DNA of 64,000 bases from Cyanoderma ruficeps. Its lineage: Eukaryota; Chordata; Aves; Passeriformes; Timaliidae. Positions 12,251 through 26,000 of the stretch are shown piece after piece. Positions within the stretch are counted from its first letter, which is position 1. Each line of letters begins with the position of its first letter. The stretch covers positions 1,729,521-1,793,520 of the forward strand of contig VZDJ01000090.1 in NCBI GenBank assembly GCA_008694505.1, read 5' to 3'. The notes under the pieces were generated by a model. The model was not told where the DNA came from, made no database searches, and saw only the letters and a program-made list of their open reading frames with translations. The position numbers and the translations under genes are program-made.

Positions 12251-13779
12251 TCTTTTTTAGTCTTCTCCCTGCCCCCCCGCCAATTTCTGCTTCCTTTTTG
12301 TCTTTATTCCACATTCACAACTGTATTATTTTTGACCTGTCTGAGCCATGACTTTTCTCCTGTAAGTCAGGGTGTTTGTCTAACTGCGTTTCTAAAGCAG
12401 GAGGTGATTCATTGCTACCACTTGGGCCCTTGCAGGTACTTTGACTGGTGACTCCTGGTGACAGCCCAGTGCTGTCCTTTGCTCACTTTTAACAGCACAG
12501 CACCAATCCGCATCCAGGGCCTCAGGACACTGCAGCTGTACAAAGCTTTGTATTGTAATATTAACATTTTGAAGGTGTTGCTGGTCAGTCACCTTCCTTT
12601 AATAAGACAACATACACACCACCTCTTTACACTGTGGTTGGCTCAAATTTTCCCCACGTACTCACTAAGACGTGATCTTCGTTGGATATGCCAGGATTGC
12701 CCCTTTGAGCACAACAGGTCACCATGCTCTTAACTCTTCCCTGATTTCTCTGTCTTATGGGGACTTCAACCGGGATTTATCATTATTTTACTTGTGGTCT
12801 GATTTTGATATAATTTAATAATAAATTTGAAAGAATGGTCCCTAATATTTGAGTAGGAAACCAAATCTCAGTACAGGGGTAACCCTACCTGAAGAATGAA
12901 GAAATAATAAAAGTAGAGTTTTGTGAAATAGAACAGAGGTCTTGAGGGGTTTTTTTTGTTTGTTTTTCAGCGCACAATGAATTACAGGTGAGATATCCAT
13001 TTATAAAGGGATATTTTGTGGAAAAAAACTCCAAAAATTCCTGAACTTTGTTTCCTCTTTGTCTAAGATATTGTAAAAAACTCCCTTTATTCTTGTATAT
13101 CTTAACAATAAACAAGGGAATAGAAAGCAGTAATTTCTCCTTTGTGAGGGCAGAGGAATCTGAAGCTGGAGGCCTAGTTTGCAGAGTTTGTAGAGCAATT
13201 AAGCATATCAGGATTCCCAGTTCAAATTGTTGGCTCAAAATGCATCCTGATTTAAAAAGAAAAGAAGAGGGATAAGTTCCTTGAACAAAGGATTTCCCAA
13301 ACTGGAGAATTAACATTTTCATTTTCTTCGATCACATTTTGACTACCCTGATAAAAAGGTCACTTTTCTTTTTAATGAGGACATGAATTTCAAAAGTTAT
13401 TATAAAATATTTGTTTGTTTGTTTTTCTTCAGAAGAGTATTTAGACACATATTTGGGCCCAAATTCAGCAAGTGACTGAGAACTCTAGCCTATCCATTTC
13501 CTGCATTTAAACAAAAGCATAACAGTGATCATGACTTATACTTTAATAGTCCCCATTTTTAGTGAATGTAGCTCTCCCTCTCTTTTTTCACTTTTATTCT
13601 AGGATTTTTTTAAGAACTGAGGATTTTTTTTTTCACTGAAGTCATTCCCAACTCGCTACTCTTACCAACTCAGGAAAAGTGACTGTTTAATATTGGGTAG
13701 AGTTTGAATCCCATTTTACTTGCTATATACTTTCTCCACATCATGTGCATGTATAAGTCTCTCCTGCTCTAGGTAGATC

Positions 13780-13880
13780 TATAATATGTACACATATATA
13801 TATTATATATAATTTAAATTATTTTTAATATATTATATATTCTATATAATACTAATATTTTTGATATTTTTTGTATAGGA
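13780..13880. repeat. AT low-complexity (TA-rich) tract
   Basis: About 100 bases consist almost entirely of A and T with many TATA and ATAT steps. It is ordinary low-complexity intronic DNA. TATA-like strings here should not be read as promoters. Confidence 0.8.
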
Positions 13881-16800
13881 ATAATCTGTAGTATAATCTT
13901 TTTCTAGGGACACTAAAACACTGTATTTAAACATTTAACATATCTTAAGTATTTTAGAAATACCATTCTTCTCCATTCCCATTTTGCACTTACTTTTTTT
14001 TTAACAACAAATGTTAGATCCTAGTGTTCCATTTGATGGCTAAAATTCAGAGAATTGTGCTTTGCAAGGGAGGTTTCATGCATTTGGTAGTGAAAGCTAC
14101 TTTAATTTTACAGTGGAATTTTCACACATGTTTTTGAATAGAACAGCAAAAAAAAGGCTTTGCTTTTTAATGGGAGAAGCATTGTTTTAAGTATAGATTT
14201 GTCCAGTTAAGTTTGCAGCAAGTAGGTAATGTTTGTGACTTGAAGGCAGAACTGCCCGACGTCTTTGGTGATAATCACTCAACAAGAGCATTCCCCTTTT
14301 TCCAGCAGATACATTTGTGGCAGCATGGGTTTCCCTCCAGGCAAAATGGATGTGAAATCTTCTTTTAAAGGGCAATTCAAAAAATTCCCTGTGTTAAACA
14401 GAAGTGCAAAAAACTCTTCTAATGAAAGACAGATTGCAAGCGTTTTCCTAAGATTATCACTCTGCTAAACTGAAGCAGAGCAGCAGAAATTCCTGCATCA
14501 TTTACATCCCCTGAGCAAGGCAAAGGCAAAAGCTGGAGGGAAAATATTTGATAATGGGCGAGCAAACAGCTGTGAGGATGAAAAAGCTGCACTTTCAGTC
14601 ACTGAATGTCTTGGCAAAAGAAAACATTAGTTTAGTCAATGCCAAATGAAGCAAACCCTGGGCTGTGCCATGTCATAAACCCTTAAAGGGACACGCTACT
14701 TAGATTTAAAAAAAATCAGTTCTGGTGTCCTCCAGTTTCTTCTCCTTTTAAATACTCTGTCTGGCACTTAAAAGTGTATAAAACTTTAATTTCTATTCAT
14801 AGGATCTTTCCCTTTTTTATGTTTGCAAAGGTGGTTTCTGTTAGCCCATTTCCTCCTCGCTATCTGAGGCCCTGATCCTGCCGAAATGTATTCAGGTCCT
14901 TTATTGCAGTGGGTCTCCCATCCAAATCCCTCCCAGCAGGAAAGGTGAGCTCACACTTATGTGTTTGTAGGAGCAGCGCCTAATTGTAGGGGAAATGGAA
15001 ACTGCTCAGAGTTTTGTCTGTGGCACAAAATAAACAACAGAGACTATGGAGTAAAGTATATTTCTTTAAGACTTCAATTATAGACGTGCTAGATGTGATG
15101 TGTGACTTTAGTAAGGGATAGTCCCTTCAGAGAGAAATGTAATATTTTATCTTATAAGTATATAGCTTTAAGCAGAAATATCTATTAAAATAGTGGATAT
15201 TGAAATTATTTCAGTTGTGAGGTGAGGAATCAAGTTCTTTATTTTCATCCTATATTTTCATTTCAATGTAAAACTGTCAAGCCCTTTTGTTGCTTGCCAT
15301 GGAACTCCAGTGGGACTTTGATTTGATTTCCCTCATGCATGATCTTGTTTTGCACATTCAGCAGTTCTGATGTCAGAACTTTAGGCCAGTCCATTCAGAA
15401 ATTGCAGTATTTATCAAATCACCTTGTATGGTGTCAACAGAAGACAGAACGTTGAACAAAATTAAATTGTGACCCCTTATAGGCCCTTATTCAGAAAAAT
15501 AGTCTCACTGAAGCCACTGGCAGCTGCAAAATACATCAGATGCAATTTAGGCATTTACTTCAACCGAAGAGCCTGCGTTTGAAAATGCGTGATGGAGAAG
15601 GAAAGTGTGCTTAAATTATTTACATGCCTTCAGAGGTATATCAAGTTTTAAAGCATGGTATTGGCATGCATGACCATAATTGAAAAATCCAGTCTAGCCA
15701 TAACAGGCTACTTTACCTTGTGCTCGAGGTGGCTGAGATAGACTGCAAACCTGCTGGCCTCTTACAGAGCTTGGTAAAGCCACTGCACAAACAACTGTTA
15801 GATCCAACATGAAGAATGGGAATGATGGAGCACTGAGCTGTTAGGTGAGAAACTAACTTTCTTTCTTTCTTTTTTCTGGTGAACAACCTGTGGTAAAAGT
15901 TGGGCAAAGGTGTTTTGTTATTACTCAGTTTTTGGACTTCAGCTGCAGGAAAATTATGTAGAAGAGAGGTAATCTTCATTTCTCTTTCCATCTTCTTGCA
16001 CTGGTGCAACTATTTTACTGAAAGTTGTTTGCAGAGCGCAGGAGAGATGGCATTATTTAGATCTTGTAAAATAAAATATGAACAAGCACTTTGGGAAGAT
16101 TTTATAAGCATTTTCCACCCCAAAAGTCTAGTTTTGCTCTTCCTCTGGGCCCTGAATTCTTGAAGACTTTTGGAGGGTATTTCTGTGAAAGGAACAAGCC
16201 TCTTGCAAGCTGCTGGATGGATGATTTGCATCATGTTCTGATGTCACCAGAAATGTTAGTTCTTCCTGCCCCTTCCCCAATACCCGTATCCTGTTTTTTA
16301 CCAACATTTTCAGCTCCCCATACATTTCCCTGAATATCTCACAGCATCCCAGGTGCAGGTGAACATTTTCTTCACGTGGTTCTTGTCTGAGGATGTTCTC
16401 CTGGGCTCAGCACTACTAGAGCAAGTAGTCAAGAGAGACTCTTCAGTGAAGGTGCTAATTTGTTTTTTATTTTCACAAAGTGTGTAGAATTGTAACTCAT
16501 TTGACACCATTATCCTTCTGTCAAAGTTGTTAGAAGCTGACCAGTGAGTCAGTTTGGATCAATGGGTGAGAATATTAAGGGGAAAAGGAAAATTTACCAA
16601 CTGATGGCCTTCTGCGAGCCTAAATTCCTAAGAAATACAGCTAAAATGTTTGATATGTAGACAGGCAATCTGTCTCCTTATTTTACAACCCAGTGTTCAA
16701 AAGAGATGCTTTAGGCTAGAGTTATTTTATGTGCTTGTGAAAAGATGATGAAAAAAATAAATTTTCCACACTTTCACACATTTTTTTGTCATTTGTATAG

Positions 16801-18614
16801 CTTCATTCATCATCTTTCAGATTTGAATGCCACTTCAGGAAACAAACCCAACAGCATAAAGCTTATGCACATGCTGTTAAGAAGTGCTGATTCTCTGTGC
16901 CCCTTTGTTCCTGACATCATCTTTTAAACAACATTTCCTCTCCTTTCCCAAAATACATATAAGGAGGTAGCTAACAAAAATCAACATATCACCATTGGCA
17001 AACAAATTATAACCTGAAGGTATAAACAGAACATCCAAAACTGCTGGTTTAGAGATTGCAGATTCACACAGACGTCCATAGGGTGGTTTGTAGTGTTTGG
17101 CACCTTGGTTTAAAGGATGTTCCACTTAATTTTTCCAGAAGGAAATTTGTGTTTCTGCACATTCAACACATGTACTGTAACATTCCTTTAATTCTGACTA
17201 TGGAAAACTATCCAGGAGAATTTTGTTGCTGTGCCTAAGATACTACTCCTTTTCTTGGGCTGTTTTAGAAGCCCTGACAACTCAGAATGAAATGTTACCC
17301 CTTATTTGGTAAATGGTAGCATCTTTAAATGATAATTAATACACAATTAACCTTTCATAATTTTTTTCAATGGTTTGACAGAAATAGTTACACCCTCTGA
17401 GTAAAGATTTGCCTGTTAGGGAACCCAGATTAAGAACCCATTTGCCACATAAGATTAATTAAAACCCCATATTAAGAGTTCAGTATAGTTGGTTGGCTCT
17501 TGTGTGGAACACTGGATATGAATTTCATCAGAATATTTATAGATACAACATTCCTCCTTTGTATCACCATCTGCTCACCACCTCTGATTCTCTAGCTGAG
17601 CTTCAGGGTCTGTACCAATGTCAGCGGAAGCTTTAAAATCTGCCATTAAAATAGAAACAACAGCAGAGATGTGCTGTTAAAATAATAGCAACAACATCCC
17701 TCTGTGGGATGCTGGGGAACACACAACTATGGACAGGCCTGATCCAGCATTCCTTTCCTGCCCTGGGAGCTCTTCTGGGGGGTAAAAATAAGAAAAGAAA
17801 GAACGCAGAGGCTGAGCCCATTTGTGTACAGATAGATGGAAATGTGGAACTACTTTCTCCCATTGTCCTTCTAGTTGAACACTGGGGAGAGATTGGAACA
17901 ATGCGTGGAAATGCCATGGAGGGAATGTAAAGAGATGCTCAGCAGATGAATTCAATATAAACATCGCTAAAACCACTGATAAAGTTAATTTATACATTTT
18001 CCAAATGACTCTCCATGTAACTGTGACCAGGCCAGCTTCTAAGCACATTACAGTTAATGGCAGCAGGATTAGAATTAATAGGAGCAATGCTTATGCTGGA
18101 TTGTAGTGGGACTGAACTTAGGGGTTAGGTACAAAACACCCTGAAAACACACAAAAGTAGAACCATGAGCAAGAAAACAATGTGTGAAAATGAAAGTAGT
18201 GAATAAATGTTAGCTTTGGTGCCTGGCAAACTTTTAGTTGATTGTAAGGGAAAACCACTGAGCAGCATCATCTGGTTTGGCCCATGAGCGGTTCTTTTTT
18301 TCCAAAGAGTCTAAGTGGCCATGGTATGGTAGACACATATTCCTGGAGAGCATCTCAGAAGATACACATGCCTAATGAATTCACATCATGTTCATCAGCA
18401 CAACTTCTGAGCCCATCTTCATGTGTTATACTAGCAGAACTTCAGACGCAGTGTAATTCCTGACAAGAAAATAGTATTGTGGCTACTAGTATGAAAGAAA
18501 AAGATGATCACAGTGATCAGTAGTGTATGTTGAGAGGCTTTACTTCTTGTATTTTGATGCTGTTTTGATAAAAAAATTAGTCTGAAATGTAACATAATGA
18601 GCTTTTTCTAACAG

Positions 18615-18760
18615 AGAGAAACTAAGGGCTTTAAAAACTACCTTTTTCAACAGAAGAATAAATTACGACCAACGAATAAAGCTAACCATAACAAAAGGAT
18701 AAAAAAGGACAAATCCTCAAGACAGAAAATGCCTTTGGATGATTTCTTATCCAGAAAAAA
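18615..18760 (+). other. Exon-like open frame with flanking splice consensus (unproven)
   Basis: A 146-base stretch lies between TTTTTCTAACAG (acceptor-like) and GTATGT (donor-like). It is open in the frame starting at its first base, giving a strongly basic, Lys/Asn-rich peptide that ends KMPLDDFLSRKK. The frame has a stop codon just before the acceptor and another about 25 bases after the donor. I recognise no protein family in it. An AT-rich intron of this size will contain several such chance combinations, so this is only a candidate cryptic exon or lncRNA exon. Spliced in frame into TBX15, its phase (0 in, 2 out) would not match exon 1 (phase 1). Confidence 0.15.
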
Positions 18761-21700
18761 GTATGTGGGTACCATTTGCAATGGATGTTAACAGTGTAAA
18801 ATCAGTGGGGTGTTTTAGGAGCTTGGTGCGGGATAGAACAAAGTGCACCTTTAGTTGCAACAAAACCTGTGAATTCTCATCCTTCACTAAACAAAATTAC
18901 AGTAGTTGACTGACATATAGAAGGAGGTTTGCAGATTTTGATGAAATTACCTGCTGAAGAGCTAGACTGAAAAATAATTCTGCGCTTTGTGGTGCAATCA
19001 CTGAGAAGTGTGTCACTTACTGGAGGAAGCATGAGGGATGCAGTCTGGAGGACCGGGACTGTTATTAAGTATCAGCAGAATGTCAATGAAGTGACTGTGC
19101 TGAATATATTAGTGGTAATTGATAACTCATCAGAACAGCAACATTGATAAAAGTAAATTGTTTGATCTCTAAAATATTCAATATCCTGGTCAGCTATTGC
19201 AGGGTACAAATAGACATTTGTAGTTTCATGGCACAGGAAAAAACCCCACAGAATTAATCAACAAAGACTAACACAAAATGGCAGCACAACAAACAATCAG
19301 TTAATGTTTCAACAACGTTAAAGTGTAGTGGGAATACAACCTTTGTACACAAATTAATTTCCTCTTATACTGTGTAGGATTTTTTGTCTTGCTTCCCTTG
19401 TGCATTCAGGGAGTGCTGTTGGTTAAGTGGAGCATGAGATGAAGGTGTAAACTGCCTGTGTCTCTGTGTCGGGGGGTGGGGGGGAAAGGCTGCTGCATTT
19501 TGTTTTAATCTAAACTGTGTGAGTCTGTCAGCAAGACTGTGTGGAAATGAACAGGAGACCAAAACAGGAGGGCAAAATAAGAGATCTCCATGAGATAAGG
19601 GAACCCAATTTATTATTTTTAATGACAGGCATATGGAAGAGACGCATATACCACAGTAGTAACAAGGAACAGCCTACCATTTAATAACAGGAGAAGATAG
19701 CATTTATTTTTAAGGCAGGTCAAGAGCCCAATCCACAAAACAGATGAAACTTTGCTTTCATGAGCTCAGCAGGCCAAACCCGCACCATGCAAGCCATGAC
19801 TGCAGTTGGACTGGCCTTTGAAGTTAGCTGTATCTGCCTTTGCAGTATCAGGCACATGAAGCCTTGGAACATTACAGGACAAAACCTTTAAAAATTACTG
19901 TAAAGAGGAAGTAGCATAAAGGGGGGAAAAAAAGTCAAAATCCACATTCTTGTGGGTATAAATCAGTTTCAGTGGCCTGAGTGAATTTTCCCTTGTTGAT
20001 ACTACGTGAGGCTGACCCAGCAAGACAGAAGGATGAATACAGTAGCCAACTGGGGAGAACTCCGGTGAGATAAGCATTATCTGTGCAATCTGAGATAAAC
20101 TAATTTTATTTTTGTTCAGTAAAGGTAAGAACTGCGAGTGCAAATCATACAGAGGTCAGACCAGTCTGCACGTTTGCTGTGTGCCAATGACTGTCTGTCA
20201 GTAGTCTACAAGAGTCTGAGGCATGGGCTCAAGGCTTGAACTTGATCTCATACATCTGTAGCCTTTTACTTCCTTGATCTTTTAAGACACTGTCGCATTT
20301 CTCCTGGTCACTCTGGGTTTTGCAGAGAAGCAAACTGGGATGGAAAGCATAAAGTCTCTGGCTAGAGACACCTTTTCTGTCAGGGAGGTATCTGCCTGAG
20401 TAGGAAGAAATAACAGTTTATTTGGGTACATCAACCCCGCTCCTTCTTGCTTATTCCTGGCTGCTTTCAGCTACTTTCCATTCAGTTGATATTTCACCAT
20501 CTCTTCTCCAAGTCTCCAGCTTCTCCCTTTTGTTTCAGAATCCTGCTTCTTTGCTTTTCCCTAGAAAACTCACCATACTCATTGTCTTAGACTATCTTGT
20601 CTACAGGAACATTACTGCTGATAGTTCTCCCCAGATGTTGTCTGGCACATGATTGTGAGCCCAGGCACTTCCCAAACTATTTACCTTCCATTAAATAGAT
20701 AAGGAAAAAACTCAAACCGAAAGGAAAGACGATTTTCTGTTTAGACAACTAAAAGCCTCCAGTCCAAACAAAGCTAGAACATGTAGAAATTGCAAAACAA
20801 GATATTCAAGATTCACAAGAGCATTAACGTGATACATTTAACTTAATGGAAGTATTGTGTCTGTTAACAAATTTAAAGAAAAGTAGGATGTGAATAGTCT
20901 ATGTGCAATATGTAAACAATATTAGTGATAAAAATATCATGACTAGGAATTTGGACCTAGTCCCTGCTGAATTTCTGCCTTCTTTGTGAGTAAAGAATAG
21001 AACTTGGATTTAAAGACACTTTTTCATCTTCTGACTAATTTCTAGAAATGAGAACTGATGGGCTTGTCCATCTGGTGCCAAGGCGTCCCAGAATTAGCAA
21101 GCTTTAAGGAGAAAAGGAGAGAGTGGTTCAAGGATGAGACTTGATATCTTCCAGGTTTGATCATTCCACATGTAGGGTCTCACAGCAAGAGGGATTTCCT
21201 CTCTTCCTTCTGCCTCAAGTGAACTCCACCAGAGGGCCAGGCAGTGGGCAGCACAGCAGATCCAAGGGGATCTATGGTCAAGTCTACTCAGAACATTTTC
21301 TGGTGCAACCAGGATGACAGGAAAGCAGCTTGCATCTCAAGAGGTTCTCTGGGAAGAAAAGTCACCAGGCAGAATATACACTGAATTGCTACAGAGGCAG
21401 ATACATAGGTAGAAATATTATTTTATTAAAGTTGGTTTTGACCAAATCACACCTGGAAGATGGGTAGCTTATGTGTTCTCTCATTCCCTATGCTGAGGTA
21501 TCTATTTCTCTTTAAAATTATTTGTTTTAGAATAATTTCATTTTTCCTTGAGTTCATCCACATCAGTTGCTCCAAAGTGCAAAAAGGTCAGATGAGAGCT
21601 TGTATATGATTATTGCTGATTGCTAGTGCTGGTAGAATGGAGGACTTCTTGATCTATTATCAGAATTTTTAAAATAGTATTTAATATCCATTTCTGAAAG

Positions 21701-23017
21701 GGTTAATCTAAATGGATGACAGCTGTCATAATGCAAAGGGAAATATCCATTGGATTGAGTGAAGAATCCTTTATTTTTAACCCAGATGGTAAAGAGAGAA
21801 AGATGAAGGGAAAAGAGTATTTTCCTATTTACTCAAGGAAGGCCAAATAAAGAAGTGGCTTTAATTTTATTTTTTTTTTCTTTCTTAATCCCTTTCTTAT
21901 GCAGTACCCATCTCTGAATTTTTCTCACACCATTCTCATTCTCTATTAGTCTACAAATAAGGCTTTGTCTTCAAGTATAAAGCATCCTTCAGCCGAGTTT
22001 CAGCTGAGCTCTGTAACAATGTGCTACCCTTTCAACCCTGTCAGATTTCCCATTGTGGGAGGCCTTAATAGTATGGAACTGTTTGCTTTTGGCTCTGTCT
22101 ATTGCCAGATGAAATTAATGACAACAGCTTTTCAAGTCTTTAAAGTGCTGTCTGGTACACACACAAGTATGTGGTGAAATGGGAAAAGAATGTGAAGGAG
22201 TATTTTCTTTCTCAAAAAAAATTTTTTTTAGCCCATCTGAAAAACCTCTGTTCTTACTTCATTTCTTGAAGTTTCTGAGGACTTGAGACATGCAGGTAAT
22301 TCATTGAATCTTTAATGGACAGTAGTTTCTGAGTTTGTTTTGCTGGGTTTTTTTGTTTGTTTTGGTTTTGTTTGGTTTTTTTTCAAAATGCTTTAATTCA
22401 ACACCTTCCTTTTCTCTTAGCTAACAATTTTTGGTGTGGAAGCTGAGCAGTATGAGGCATCCTGTGCTCAATGTTTCCCAGAGAGTTATTGCAAGTTCTG
22501 CCTCTCATCTGTCCCCCACTTGCTCAATTTTGAGAATCCTCCTTAATTTCTCATGGCCAAAATGAACAGCTGTCAGCTGTCAGCAGGGCCTCATCAACTG
22601 TCTTCCCCTTGAAGACATTCAATCCAACAATCCAAAGACAGACGAGCTGTAGGACCTTTTCAGAGCATAAGTGCCCGTCTTTGACATTTCTTCAAAACCA
22701 TATTGTTCCTGCCATGACTATGAAGTCCTGTTGCTTAACTATTTCTACATCCAGAGACAAGAAGTCCAACCCATACCATTTTCAAGGTTTGAAATTTGCT
22801 GGGCTTTGAAATTTTACTTCTCAAATTTTCTTTGAAATTTTATTTCTCAAAGAGAAAATGCCATTTTATTGAGCATGATCTTGATAAATAATCTAAGGAC
22901 ACTATTTTTGGTCATAAACCCATCTGTTACTGCTGCCTTATTTATATTCAGACTTTCTATGATAGCACTCACTTCCCCCTTTGAAGCGTGTTATCCAAGA
23001 ATTCTCAGTGTATACAT

Positions 23018-23064
23018 ATTTTTATTTTTATTTTTATTTTTATTTTTATTTTTATTTTTATTTT
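23018..23064. repeat. (ATTTTT)n hexanucleotide microsatellite
   Basis: Nearly eight perfect copies of the unit ATTTTT occur in a row. It is a simple sequence repeat and probably polymorphic in length. The open frame rich in Phe and Leu read through it is an artefact. Confidence 0.95.
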
Positions 23065-26000
23065 GTGGTTCTGTGGGATAGAAGCCCCTAAAGGAGCTTA
23101 AAAGTTGTTGGCTTTTGGAGAGTTGAGCAATAAATGAAATCTTTTGGTCTCAAATCACCCAGCATCTCAGGATGTTACCACATGTCCTTTGCTGTCCCTT
23201 TTGAAGAAACTGCAATATTTTCCACTTTTTCAAAAGCCTGCCCACCATCTTTCCCTTACGTAATGCTTTGGTTTGTGCATTTTTGGGTTGGTTCTGTTTA
23301 ACAGACTTGTAGGAAATCCAGTTCTCCAAGTCCTGTGGATTTAAGCATATTTTAACAAAACCTTTAAGTAACTTTCTGTTTATCTCAGACTGAAAGGGAT
23401 TCACCAGCCTTTTCTTCACTGATACTTGATTTTTTTAAGATGGAAAGCTTTGCCAGTACCTTCGCCTTTTATTCTCACCTTTCAAGGAACCTGAAGAGGT
23501 TTCTTATCCCAATGAGTTTACTGTGTTTTTTTAAATAACTCTCATAGGAGACACATCAGTGCCTGAATTTACATCACATGGTTGACAACAGTAAGAGCAT
23601 CCCCCAAGTTAACATCTTACCACCTCTTGAACATTACCAGCATCTAACAAGGTGATTAGCTTTAAATTACCTACTGATCTGAAAATCCTGATCACACTCC
23701 TCTACCAAGGGTTGGATTCATGAACTGACTACAATTTTCTCTTCTGTCCTAAATTTTATTAAAAATTCTTTAAAAAAAGGGAAGCGATATGAAAGAAGCT
23801 TGTTCCTGTATGGAACAGTATGGAGTATGTACTCTTTCAAGTTACCATTTTAGAAGTCTTTGATCAGAATGTATCTGCCATCTTCAAACACCAACCTTTT
23901 AGGATGAAAAGGAGGTATTTGACTAATAAAACTGCCACCTCTTCTCCTGGTGGCCTGACAAGCAGTATGGCATATTCTCAGATTGCAGCTCTAGTAGTTT
24001 TTTCATTGTTGGTCTGCAAAGGAGCTTCTTGTAATTGCAAGTTGTGTTATTAATTTTTAATATTTTTTAATTGCTTGTAAAACTTGTTGACCTAAGCTGG
24101 TCAATCATTTAACAGTTAAAGACATCATTTGAATTTGTTCTTCTGTTCTGTTGGCTTTTCAGCTGTTGCTTTTCCAGCAGTAAAAATTATGAGATTTTAT
24201 TCTAGCCTTTTTAGATGATACTTTTACAAACTGATAGCTTTTTAGCTGATACTTTCAGTTTAGTTGCGTGTTGCAATAGCCAGTATCCCATTTTATTAAT
24301 AGAGGAGATGACAAAATTTCAGATAACTTTTCAGGCTTCATGATACCCTCACTTTACTTTCTTGCTGTGTGCTTTTATACTATGCCACTGCCCTAACATT
24401 CATTAGCTTCAGCCATTCTGAATTTCTGCCATCTTAAATAACTTACTGCTAGCCTTCTGGGTCCCCAAGGACTGCTGTGTCCTGTGCCCTTTGGAGCACA
24501 AATGCGACTTCAAGTGACCAGAAATTACTTGTTAACAGAAGGTACTGACCACTAAATTGGGAAGCATTTGCAGCAGAGAGATGCTGGGAGAGCCGGGAAG
24601 GGAGGACATCATTATTTAAAAAAACTCTGCTGGCCTGGCCAGGGGGGGTTAATTACTATAATCTCTGACAGTCAGCAGCTGTTTGCCTGCCAACCTGTGC
24701 AAAACATTCAAATCAAATGAAGGACAAGGTTTAAAACAGTGCCTGGACCCGAGTGGCAATGTTCAAGATGGTTCTGTTCAAGATGGTGTCATGCATTTCA
24801 TGCACCCACTGCCAAGACAATGGTGTCCACCAGGAGTTTTATTTCTTACATATGGAGAGGGCCTCACCATCCAGGGTAACTTGGCAGCACAAAAGTCTTT
24901 GGGTGTCCCCAAAGCTTTTGCTCTCTTTGAAAGTCAAGGCAAGGAAGGCACCCTGCCTCGCTGGAGAGATTTCTGCTGCCCAGACAGGGGAAGTGCTGCT
25001 TGTTATTAAGTCTCTTGAAACCGGGAGCAGTTGTGAAAGCATGTTTGAAAGCAGGATATGCTCTACAGTGATATCCAGGGCTCATAAGAGATTTTAAAGG
25101 GCTTTAAAGAGGAAATCAGACCTGATCAAGGGAGCTTGAAAACGGTAATTTAACAGGGGAACCCTGTATAGTCTGAGGGTGTTGCTTTCCTGTGTATTGA
25201 TTTTTCTGTGATTCTGAACTGAAAAAAATGCGCTAGGATATTAAAACCAGAACTTCTGGAGTAAGTTTGGTTGAAACCATGAAGTGGGAGAATGTGGCAA
25301 ATTTGCCCCCACAAAGCCCAGTATAAGCTTTTCCTTAAAAAGTCACATCAAAGCCATAAACATTGCAAGATGTAAAGCATGACAAATGTGCAAACAGAAA
25401 TACCTCTCCCTGTTCTTTCCTTTTGAGCCTACAGAGGAGAGCATAGGATAAGCTAGAACAGTTAAGAATCCAGGATGCAAAAGGAAATTGCAAAGAAACT
25501 TAATTCAGAACCTAATGCAAACATTAGATTACTCTCACAGGCTTTGCTGCAAATTTACTGTCATACACAGCTATTGGAAAGCTGTTTAGTGTGGAAGTGG
25601 GTGCAGATGGTACTCCTGATAATACCTCTCCCCTCCACAGAGATCCTCTGGATTCCTGCCACTGGCAGGGAAAGCAAAGGGAATTATGGAATTCGGCATT
25701 ATGGAATTTGGCCCATCTGCACTGGAGAAAAAGGAAGTTGTTTTACTTTTTTTTTTTCAGCTTTACTTCTGATTCAAATTGCGTCTGCTTTTGAAGCTCA
25801 GAGGAGCTGAGTAGGGCAACTAACTGATCCCTCCTGTGATGTCTGCATCCTCTTTGTAGTGAAGCTTAGTGAGTGCTTTTGGCTTTCTAGCCTTGATAAC
25901 ATTTTTTCCCCAATAGTGACTTCTTTCTCTTGATACAAATATAAGTATTTGTACTTTAACACTGCAGGTCACCTTTTCCATTAGCAGTAGAGATATGCTG

